Shown here: piece after piece, positions 1 to 5,317 of the stretch | Position numbering within the stretch: the stretch's first letter is position 1 | How the letters are laid out: each line of letters begins with the position of its first letter | Source: Chloroflexaceae bacterium UBA1466 | GTDB lineage: Bacteria > Chloroflexota > Chloroflexia > Chloroflexales > Chloroflexaceae | Reading direction: 5' to 3' | Length of the DNA: 5,347 nucleotides | Assembly: GCA_002325605.1 (NCBI GenBank) | Contig: DCSM01000190.1 | Location: 1-5,347 of the forward strand | Notes under the pieces: model-generated | What the model was told of the DNA's origin: nothing | Database searches by the model: none | The model's input: the letters and a program-made list of their open reading frames with translations, nothing else | Translations under genes and position numbers: made by a program

Positions 1-860
1 GGCTTGCTATCGGTTCGGGCTGGCGGCTTACTTTGGGAACCTTCCCGCTCTGGTCGGGCATAAGAGCCACTTCCGCCCTCACCTTCCCGCTCTGGTCGAG
101 CATAAGAGCTACTTCCGCCCTCACCTTCCCGCTCTGGTCGAGCGGAAGAGCCACTTCCGCCCTCACCTTCCCGCCCCGAAAGCATCAACATGTCCCGTGC
201 AATAAGCTCTGTGGTATAGCGATCTTGGTCGTTTCGATCTGTCCATTTGCGCGTTTTGAGCCGCCCTTCCAAATAGACGCGACTCCCCTTCTTGAGGTAA
301 GATTTGCAGATATCGGCTAGGCGATCCCAGGCTACGATTTTAAACCACTCGGTGTCATCAATCTCGCGGCCACTGCGATCTTGCCATTTGCCCCCCGTAG
401 CCACGCTAAAGTTGACGACAAGCTTGCCCTGGGCCGTATTGCGAGCCTCAGGATCCCGCCCCAAGCGCCCAATGATTTGGATTCGGTTCAAATCCTTCTC
501 TAAGCCTGAGCCTTTAGCCCGTTTGTCACCCAATAAAATAACATCTTGGGCAATGATTCGACTAGTTTGGCTACCTGCGCCATGACCTGCATCTTCAGGG
601 CGACTCGTCTGGCGACCTTCAACATAGACCCGCACATCCTTGGTAAGGTGTTGATTACAAAGCTCACCCTTTTTTCCCCAGACCGTAATGTGAAAAACCT
701 CTGTCTCTTCGTGTTCCTCATCTTCGTTCTCACCCGACCAAGTGTAACCGCTGGCTACACTAAAGTTAGTGATTGCATCACCCTTGTCGTTATAACGCAT
801 TTCGGGTTCCGCAACGAGATGACCAATCAATTGCACTTTATTTAAGTTACGTTCAGCCAT
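1..860 (-). CDS. ssb: Single-stranded DNA-binding protein with two OB folds (3' end beyond window)
   Basis: SSB coats single-stranded DNA during replication, recombination and repair and recruits partners through its C-terminal tip. At least 286 residues can be read before the frame leaves the left edge. The ATG at 858-860 has GGAG six bases upstream. OB fold 1 covers about residues 5-112, starting LNKVQLIGHL and containing NFSVASG. OB fold 2 covers about 124-228, starting LNRIQIIGRL and containing NFSVATG and TEWFKIVAWDRLAD, the canonical SSB core. In the first 33 aligned residues of the two folds I count 16 identities. OB1 is the divergent copy: it has an acidic loop at residues 44-54 and Val55 where SSBs usually have Trp. 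From residue 229 a low-complexity tail rich in Gly, Ser, Arg and Glu begins, built on 14-residue repeats. The expected acidic tip (DDIPF type) would lie outside the window and cannot be checked. Two OB folds per chain recall Deinococcus-Thermus SSB, which works as a dimer. The family call is firm. Confidence 0.95.
   Translation of the reverse strand, partial: MAERNLNKVQLIGHLVAEPEMRYNDKGDAITNFSVASGYTWSGENEDEEHEETEVFHITVWGKKGELCNQHLTKDVRVYVEGRQTSRPEDAGHGAGSQTSRIIAQDVILLGDKRAKGSGLEKDLNRIQIIGRLGRDPEARNTAQGKLVVNFSVATGGKWQDRSGREIDDTEWFKIVAWDRLADICKSYLKKGSRVYLEGRLKTRKWTDRNDQDRYTTELIARDMLMLSGREGEGGSGSSARPEREGEGGSSSYARPEREGEGGSGSYARPEREGSQSKPPARTDSK
39..173 (-). repeat. 42-bp tandem repeat inside the ssb tail, three full units plus a remnant
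   Basis: Three consecutive 42-bp units lie at 132-173, 90-131 and 48-89, followed by a 9-bp start of a fourth at 39-47. They differ at only a few bases. In the ssb frame each encodes 14 residues: REGEGGSGSSARPE, REGEGGSSSYARPE and REGEGGSGSYARPE, then REG. The unit length is a multiple of three, so copy-number change keeps the frame. The encoded segment is residues 230-271, in the expected disordered linker between the OB folds and the C-terminal tip. It mixes Arg and Glu with Gly and Ser, plus an occasional Tyr. Confidence 0.93.
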
Positions 861-898
861 GATTTTCTCCTAATGCTGTAAACTCATGCTAAAGGTGT

Positions 899-917
899 AT
901 TCACGCTCTCTGTGAAT
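899..917. promoter_or_regulatory. 19-bp inverted repeat upstream of ssb
   Basis: ATTCAC at 899-904 and GTGAAT at 912-917 are perfect 6-base inverted arms around a 7-base centre. The site lies 39 bp upstream of the ssb start codon, in the 82-bp gap after the preceding gene. No T-run follows in the direction of transcription, so it does not look like an intrinsic terminator. It could be an operator or a leader hairpin. I do not recognise the binding protein, and it does not match the LexA boxes I know. A dyad this short can also arise by chance. Confidence 0.4.
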
Positions 918-942
918 TGCCAGAAGCTGTGCAGAGTAAAGT

Positions 943-1503
943 TTAGGTGTTAATAATTTGATCAATCAACCAGCCAGAACCGGTACAGGCTGAGATAGCT
1001 AACAAACAGAGGAATAAATTTAGCCAGGCCGAGTTCGTCTCCTTGACAACAACCGTTGTCAAGATAATCCCAAGGATACAGCCCATAAAACGGCCTAAAT
1101 CGGGGCCCATGTGAGCTAAACCAATAATGCCCCCAACAAGTGCCCCTTTGGTAACGCCAAAGAATAAACTTTCGAAGAAGAACAGAAGAGGGGAGGCTAA
1201 ATGACTAATGCCAAGGGTCACCATGCAAATGGCGGTTCCAAAAGTAGACCCTAAGATCGCCCCAAGCAGCGTGTTTTCGGCCCATGTTAGAAGGACACTT
1301 TTGTTAGGGCCCCTGTAAGCTAATTCAACCAGGTCCCCAATCAGCGCTCCGCTAATACCGCCAAAAACAAACCCGATGAAGGTAAAAAAGAGACTGAAAA
1401 TATTGGCCGGGGTGGTAAAATTACTAAATGCTGCCACACCAATAACTGCTCCACAGAAGGCCCCGATCACCAAGCCAAGAAAGGTCTCTTTTGCAGGTTT
1501 CAT
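943..1503 (-). CDS. Small glycine-rich six-helix membrane protein, longer paralogue of the 1576-1899 product
   Basis: This 186-residue product is not a family I can name. It is almost wholly hydrophobic, with about six predicted membrane helices near residues 8-27, 35-60, 79-100, 106-130, 139-153 and 158-180. Glycines spaced as GxxxG suggest tight helix packing. It has an internal duplication: residues 5-67 (KETFLG ... GALIG ... RGPN) resemble residues 76-135 (ENTLLG ... GALVG ... MGPD). From about residue 76 to the end it aligns with the whole of the neighbouring 107-residue protein, including the shared CTGSGW at 173-178. The ATG at 1501-1503 is preferred because a GGTGGTGGAG run sits directly upstream and the methionine matches the paralogue's start. 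The frame also opens at a TTG (1528-1530), which has no ribosome binding site. It lies 72 bp downstream of its paralogue, probably in the same operon. No catalytic or transport motif is visible. Confidence 0.85.
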   Translation of the reverse strand: MKPAKETFLGLVIGAFCGAVIGVAAFSNFTTPANIFSLFFTFIGFVFGGISGALIGDLVELAYRGPNKSVLLTWAENTLLGAILGSTFGTAICMVTLGISHLASPLLFFFESLFFGVTKGALVGGIIGLAHMGPDLGRFMGCILGIILTTVVVKETNSAWLNLFLCLLAISACTGSGWLIDQIINT

Positions 1504-1516
1504 TTCTCCACCACCA

Positions 1517-1530
1517 TTGCAAACTCTCAA
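1517..1530 (-). promoter_or_regulatory. Leader motif TTGAGAGTTTGCAA, copy in front of the 186-residue protein gene
   Basis: Read on the minus strand this 14-mer matches the motif at 1912-1925 in 12 of 14 positions. It ends 13 bases before its gene's ATG; the other copy ends 12 bases before its own. Here only the outer TTG/CAA arms remain symmetrical. It is either a retained operator or a relic of the gene duplication. Confidence 0.4.
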
Positions 1531-1575
1531 GAAAATTACTTATTCACGTTGAAGCTCTGGGGCTTGCGGTGGCAT

Positions 1576-1899
1576 TCATTGAGTCATTCGCCCGATTGCC
1601 CAACCCGAACCTGTACAAGTTGAGAGAGCCACCAAGCTAAGGAATAAAATTAGCCAGCCAGATTTCACCTCACTGGCAATGGTCACTACCAAGCTAAGGC
1701 CAAGAGCAAAGCCTAGAAGCATGCCTATTCTGGCTCCAGGGCGAAATAACGCTATGAAACCTCCAATGATTGCCCAGTTTGTGATGACAAAGAACACGTT
1801 ACAGGAGGTGAAGGAAAAAATAAATAAAAGTAAGCAAATAGTCGCCCCGCTATTGGCCCCTGCAACTATACCAATAAGAGTGTTCTTTACCTTCTCCAT
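1576..1899 (-). CDS. Small glycine-rich four-helix membrane protein, shorter paralogue
   Basis: This 107-residue protein has no name I recognise. It has about four predicted membrane helices near residues 8-30, 34-52, 58-77 and 81-104, with glycines at GxxxG-like spacing and no soluble domain. It aligns end to end with the C-terminal part of the 186-residue neighbour: KNTLIG with ENTLLG, AIIGGFIAL with ALVGGIIGL, and a near-identical end around CTGSGW (95-100). The ATG at 1897-1899 is chosen because GGAAG lies seven bases upstream and the start aligns with the paralogue. A longer frame would begin at a TTG at 1942-1944 inside the end of plsX, without a visible binding site. The start lies 22 bp after the plsX stop, so the two genes are very probably co-transcribed. 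A role beside PlsX at the membrane is inference from position only. Confidence 0.85.
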   Translation of the reverse strand: MEKVKNTLIGIVAGANSGATICLLLFIFSFTSCNVFFVITNWAIIGGFIALFRPGARIGMLLGFALGLSLVVTIASEVKSGWLILFLSLVALSTCTGSGWAIGRMTQ

Positions 1900-1910
1900 G
1901 CCTTCACTTC

Positions 1911-1926
1911 CTTGAGAACTCTCAAG
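1911..1926. promoter_or_regulatory. 16-bp inverted repeat at the plsX stop / small membrane gene leader
   Basis: CTTGAGA at 1911-1917 and TCTCAAG at 1920-1926 are perfect 7-base arms around a 2-base centre. The site overlaps the plsX stop codon (1922-1924) and ends just before the ribosome binding site of the 107-residue protein gene. A 2-base centre is too tight for an RNA hairpin without opening inner pairs, so a dimeric protein site on DNA is more natural. A related 14-mer precedes the paralogous gene at 1517-1530. Confidence 0.45.
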
Positions 1927-3031
1927 TAGCCTTCGGCGGCCCAACCATAATCGAGCGAATAGACTCCTCTAGGCCTTGCACGGTTTGGGATTCAACGGTT
2001 TCCTTTGCATTCCGGATGGCATTGCAGATGGCTAAAGCATCTGACTTGCCATGGGCAATGATCACAGCACCCTTCACCCCAAAGAGCGGCACACCACCAT
2101 AGGAACGATAATCGGTCTCACGGCGGACTTCAAGTAAGGGAATCAGGGCCCAGCTTAACAAACCTAAGCTCCCTAAGACCGCCCCCGCCAGAGTTCGCCA
2201 ACGACTTTTGCCCGGCCACAGCGTGAGCGCAATGGTAGGGGAAAGGCTTAGGATGAGGCGGGGGATAAAATGCCGCCGCATCCCTGCTATGATCTTCTTT
2301 GAGGCGGTGGATACTATCGCTTCGCTCATCTTCAACACAAGGTTGCCGACAAACCCTCCCGTAATCACTACATCGCAGGTATGATTTAGCAAGACATCCT
2401 TTGGCTCGGCGTTCCCGACAAAGTTTAGGTTGCTCTCTCTGAGGAGTAAATGCGTTTCTTGGACTAGCTTGTCGCCCTTATTCTGCTCCTCCCCATTGGC
2501 TAAGAGAGCAATACGAGGATGCGAAACCCCTAGCATATGCTCCGCATAGCTACTCCCCATCTGCGCGAACTGGAGAAGGTTTTCTGCGCGACAGTCGGTG
2601 GTCGCACCCACATCCATCAATAGTACTGGCGTGGAGAGCGTCGGAAAGGTAACGCCCAAGGCTGGCCGCTCTATCCCTGGCAGCCGACCTAAGACCAACA
2701 ATGCGCCGGCCATTGAGGCTCCACTATGCCCCGCCGAGACAAAGGCCTCCGCCTTTTTATCCCTTACCAGCCGCAGGCCGATCATGTGGGAGGAGTTTGG
2801 TTTGCGGCGGACGGCTTGCGAAGGGCTTTCGGCCATCTCAATGATCTCCGGTGCGTCGACTATCGGCAGATCGAGGCCCTGAGTATTATGACGGGCAAGT
2901 TCAGCCTCAAGCTTCGCTTTGGGCCCGACTAAAATCACCGTACACTTATATTTTCGTGCGGCCAGCACAGCCCCTTTAACAGGCTCGCGGGGAGCGTAGT
3001 CCCCCCCCGCCGCATCTAGCACTATACGCAT
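1922..3031 (-). CDS. plsX: Phosphate acyltransferase PlsX
   Basis: PlsX converts acyl-ACP and phosphate to acyl-phosphate, the donor used by PlsY to acylate glycerol-3-phosphate at the start of phospholipid synthesis. It is a soluble enzyme that binds the membrane surface. The family is clear from DAAGGDYAP (6-14; usual DAMGGDxAP), AVRRKPNSS (73-81), SAGHSGAS (99-106), DVGATTDCRAENLLQFAQMGS (140-160), NGEEQNKGDKLV (179-190), GFVGNLVLK (226-234) and YGGVPLFGVKGAVIIAHGKS (311-330). At 369 residues it is longer than the usual 330-350. The extra length lies between LK (233-234) and YGG (311-313), where two hydrophobic runs (about 255-272 and 281-302) replace a shorter helical loop. Gly225 stands where the family usually has Asp in DGF(V/T)GN. 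The ATG at 3029-3031 starts the conserved N terminus and has AGGA six bases upstream. The gene probably heads an operon with the small membrane proteins. Confidence 0.96.
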   Translation of the reverse strand: MRIVLDAAGGDYAPREPVKGAVLAARKYKCTVILVGPKAKLEAELARHNTQGLDLPIVDAPEIIEMAESPSQAVRRKPNSSHMIGLRLVRDKKAEAFVSAGHSGASMAGALLVLGRLPGIERPALGVTFPTLSTPVLLMDVGATTDCRAENLLQFAQMGSSYAEHMLGVSHPRIALLANGEEQNKGDKLVQETHLLLRESNLNFVGNAEPKDVLLNHTCDVVITGGFVGNLVLKMSEAIVSTASKKIIAGMRRHFIPRLILSLSPTIALTLWPGKSRWRTLAGAVLGSLGLLSWALIPLLEVRRETDYRSYGGVPLFGVKGAVIIAHGKSDALAICNAIRNAKETVESQTVQGLEESIRSIMVGPPKAT

Positions 3032-3056
3032 AGATTATCCTAGTTTAAGGAATCTA
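3031..3056 (-). promoter_or_regulatory. Possible hairpin covering the plsX ribosome binding site
   Basis: On the minus strand TAGATT (3051-3056) can pair with AATCTA (3031-3036), whose last A is the A of the plsX start codon. Inside, CCT (3048-3050) can pair with AGG (3039-3041), part of the plsX ribosome binding site, leaving a 6-base loop and a 2-base bulge. That is nine pairs that would hide the binding site and abut the start codon. This is seen by eye, without an energy calculation. The stem is AT-rich, so it may be only marginally stable. Confidence 0.35.
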
Positions 3057-3096
3057 AAACTGTAAGCTCAAGCCCCTGCTTTCTAGTAGCCGAAAA

Positions 3097-3125
3097 CGGG
3101 CCCGCGCTTTTGGGCTGTCAAGCCC
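3097..3125. promoter_or_regulatory. Compact GC-rich dyads in the plsX upstream region
   Basis: GGGCT (3112-3116) and AGCCC (3121-3125) form 5-base arms around a 4-base loop, and CGGGCCCG (3097-3104) is a perfect 8-base palindrome eight bases away. On the minus strand the loop region reads TTGACA, a consensus -35 hexamer, but I find no good -10 box 16-18 bases further on. No T-run follows on either strand, so this is not an ordinary terminator. TCAAGCCC also recurs at 3068-3075. Function unknown. Confidence 0.25.
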
Positions 3126-3141
3126 TGGGAATGAATAGCTC

Positions 3142-3170
3142 ATCTTACCAAATATAGCTGTTTCATGCAA
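3142..3170 (-). promoter_or_regulatory. Candidate promoter for plsX
   Basis: On the minus strand TTGCAT (3165-3170) and TAAGAT (3142-3147) are separated by 17 bases. The -10 box matches TATAAT in four of six positions and the -35 box keeps only TTG. It would give a leader of about 100 bases before plsX, covering the GC-rich dyads and the start-codon hairpin. The 193-bp gap makes a promoter here plausible, but the boxes are weak. Read-through from the upstream gene is possible because I see no clear terminator. Confidence 0.3.
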
Positions 3171-3224
3171 GATAAGCCTGGCTCGCCGTTAGGCCCGCCC
3201 TTCGCGCCGCAAACCGCTAAGTCC

Positions 3225-5258
3225 TTAGAATGGCTCTGGCGGACGAATGCGCCAAGCCAGCGGCCCCAACCAAATCAGCGCTGTATTCCAGGCTACAAAG
3301 CCTAACAGCGTTAAGCTGACGATCTGACTAACGCGCCCCCGCCGCCAGAGACTTTGAACGGCTATCGCTGTGCCAAGCGTGATTGCCCAAGCAGAGAACA
3401 TCAACCAGCGGGTGCTTTGGGTCGAAAGCGTTAGGAAAGGCAGCCCCGCAAAGGCAAGGCTGACGAGCAAACTGCCCCAGCTTAGAGCGATAAGCGGCCT
3501 GGCGTTTGCGCCCCAGGTTCGCATAAGCCAACAGCCCAGCGGTGCTAGGATCAAAGGAAAGAACCCAAAGTGCCTTAGCAACCCCGCTTCCCAAAGGGTT
3601 TGCCAGAGGTAGCCCCGCCTCACTGGCGCTCGTTGGGCTAAGGTTGTCAACCCTCCAGCCGCAGCGATCCGAGCCTGTTCCAGGAGCATCGGCGTGAAAG
3701 CACTATAGAAGAGCAGGAATGCAAGGCCTAAGGCCCCACTAAAACCAATTCCCAACGACCAAAAGGAACTTTTATTGCCATTCCCGCTCAGGATGAGGAA
3801 GCCTAACAGCATACTGACCAAGAAAGCTGTATTGATGAAAAAGCCAAAGTGCCCTAAGAAGATGCCTAAGAGCAAGACCCCAAGGATCAACGTGGTTTGG
3901 TTCTTGCTTGGGCCGTTTAGATGAACTAGCGCCAGTCCGTTCAACGTGGTCAAAAGCAGGAGCGTCGCGGCTTGAGCATAGATATGCGTCGCAAATGCCC
4001 ACCAATTAGTCATTAGACCTGCTGCCGTTAGCAGATAGAGGGCTGGAGCCCCAAGCGCAATCCTGCGTTGCGCTCGCCCCCAGCACTTGCAAGCCTGGCA
4101 AGTTTGGGCAACCATCGCATAGAGCAACGTTCCACTTAACGGCTCCACAAGCGATGCCGTAAGCTGAATGACCGCCGCAGGCTTGGGGTAAAGCAGGTTA
4201 AACGGTAAGAGCGTGAGATAAGGGCCCGAAGGATAAGGGAAATTGATGCCTCGATTACGGGACAAAATAAAGAGATGGCCCCGTGCAACCTCATTCAAGC
4301 GATTAGTGTGAAAGCCTATATCTCCCCACATTGAAAGAGGATACAACCTCCCTCCATAGCGCAGACTAAAACCAACGATTACGATGAGGATGAGCCATTC
4401 GAGCGTTTCTTCATCGAGCGGGACTTCGTAACGCTGGGCAATGGGGGGCAGGCTCAGGCGCAGCAGCCAGCTTAGACCACAAACCATTATGGCTACAATT
4501 AGGGCTGGCTCGGCTCCGTAACCCCAACGCGGGCGGTCTAGGCTGGCGGCTAAAACTAACAGAAGCGCAAGCCCAATCACGCTTGACCAGGCTACGATCT
4601 GGCTTAGATGCCTTTTCTTTAGCGTTAAGCCTCGCAGGATGCTTAGGCTAACCCCCCCAAGGGCTAAGACCCACATCCCTAAAACCCTCCAAGCAGGGTT
4701 GATCAAGGTCATTGGGGTAAGCGTTGAACTAACATTTACGCCGTAGAGTGGGATTCCTAAGCGGCGGGAGTCATTAGGCAGGGTGAACGTAGCACTGCGA
4801 AAGGTAAGATTAAGTTCTCCTCCTCTGATTAGCTGGGGTTTCAAGAGCATTTTCAAGACCCTTCCGCGCTCCTGAACCTTAACCTTTAGATATGCCTGCC
4901 CCCCGACTTCCAGAGTCACTTGCTTTGGGCCAACTGCCAGCACATGGCTGCTCACGGGCCCGAAAACTAGCTCTACAAGTAATGGTCTTTCCCCAATTCC
5001 TGGTAGTCTGAGCCATGAGCCATCTTTTGTCCAGCGATATGTCCCATGCTCATCGTCTTCAGCAGCATTGAACCCCCAAAGTAGGGGTAGATCACTCTTA
5101 TAGCCCTCTGCTATTCCCACATCTATCGCATAAGTGAAAGGCAATTGCGCGACTAAGGCTAAGAGGAGACCAACTCCCGCCAGAAAAAGCCCAAATCTAG
5201 CTTGGCAAAAGACTTGCCACCAGCATTGCAACTCAGTAGAAAGCGTTGACTTTGGCAT
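3225..5258 (-). CDS. Large polytopic membrane protein with extracytoplasmic domain, GT-C-like
   Basis: This is a 677-residue membrane protein without a gene name I recognise. One helix (about 22-43) is followed by a polar, strand-rich stretch (about 44-187) that probably folds as a beta-sandwich outside the cytoplasm. From about residue 188 the rest is a series of hydrophobic helices. Between helices lies WGDIGFH (311-317) then HTNRLNEVARGHLF and FPYPSGPYL (340-348). An acidic residue with a nearby His in the first outer loop of the core, followed by a PYP motif, recalls GT-C glycosyltransferases that use polyprenyl-phosphate sugars. Other likely conserved points are THIYAQA (424-430), LGHFGFF (468-474) and STRWLMF (615-621). 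CQACKC at 387-392 is an odd cysteine cluster. The start at 5256-5258 has GGAAG about ten bases upstream. Membrane location is certain; enzymatic activity is inference. An O-antigen-type or purely structural membrane protein is an alternative. Confidence 0.85.
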   Translation of the reverse strand: MPKSTLSTELQCWWQVFCQARFGLFLAGVGLLLALVAQLPFTYAIDVGIAEGYKSDLPLLWGFNAAEDDEHGTYRWTKDGSWLRLPGIGERPLLVELVFGPVSSHVLAVGPKQVTLEVGGQAYLKVKVQERGRVLKMLLKPQLIRGGELNLTFRSATFTLPNDSRRLGIPLYGVNVSSTLTPMTLINPAWRVLGMWVLALGGVSLSILRGLTLKKRHLSQIVAWSSVIGLALLLVLAASLDRPRWGYGAEPALIVAIMVCGLSWLLRLSLPPIAQRYEVPLDEETLEWLILIVIVGFSLRYGGRLYPLSMWGDIGFHTNRLNEVARGHLFILSRNRGINFPYPSGPYLTLLPFNLLYPKPAAVIQLTASLVEPLSGTLLYAMVAQTCQACKCWGRAQRRIALGAPALYLLTAAGLMTNWWAFATHIYAQAATLLLLTTLNGLALVHLNGPSKNQTTLILGVLLLGIFLGHFGFFINTAFLVSMLLGFLILSGNGNKSSFWSLGIGFSGALGLAFLLFYSAFTPMLLEQARIAAAGGLTTLAQRAPVRRGYLWQTLWEAGLLRHFGFFPLILAPLGCWLMRTWGANARPLIALSWGSLLVSLAFAGLPFLTLSTQSTRWLMFSAWAITLGTAIAVQSLWRRGRVSQIVSLTLLGFVAWNTALIWLGPLAWRIRPPEPF

Positions 5259-5288
5259 AGCGCTACAACTTCCAATTCCATTTTGCTC

Positions 5289-5317
5289 ATGATAGCCCGA
5301 TTAAGCCATTTCTGCAA
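5289..5317 (-). promoter_or_regulatory. Candidate promoter for the large membrane protein gene
   Basis: On the minus strand TTGCAG (5312-5317) and TATCAT (5289-5294) are separated by 17 bases. The -10 box matches consensus in five of six positions; the -35 box keeps TTG. The predicted start of transcription, about seven bases past the -10 box, leaves a leader of roughly 24 bases that still contains the ribosome binding site. The other promoter candidate in this window also has TTGCA at -35 and a 17-base spacer. Confidence 0.4.

Noticed and set aside
33..320. Plus-strand open frame with repeated FPLWS..RATSALT units
   Set aside because: It is the antisense reading of the ssb tail repeats. The minus-strand frame has clear SSB homology over the same bases and a good ribosome binding site.
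500..733. Second minus-strand open frame inside ssb
   Set aside because: It lies in another frame within the OB-fold coding region, has no family resemblance, and the ssb frame is continuous across it.
1900..1944. TTG-started N-terminal extension of the 107-residue protein
   Set aside because: The extension overlaps plsX, has no ribosome binding site, and is absent from the paralogue; the ATG at 1897-1899 has a good site.
2598..2932. Plus-strand open frames opposite the plsX N-terminal region
   Set aside because: They are antisense to strongly conserved PlsX motifs and show no recognisable protein features or binding sites.
3032..3224. A tRNA or small RNA gene in the gap before plsX
   Set aside because: I find no T-arm GTTCGA-type sequence, no acceptor-stem pairing of the right spacing and no CCA end. 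Only short dyads and a weak promoter candidate are visible.
3171..3224. Intrinsic terminator after the large membrane protein gene
   Set aside because: The stretch is GC-rich, but I could not find a perfect stem followed by a T-run on the minus strand.
5165..5290. Short frame starting at the ATG at 5288-5290 upstream of the membrane protein gene
   Set aside because: It is out of frame with the main gene and stops after about 43 codons. It has no ribosome binding site, and the start lies at the -10 box of the promoter candidate.
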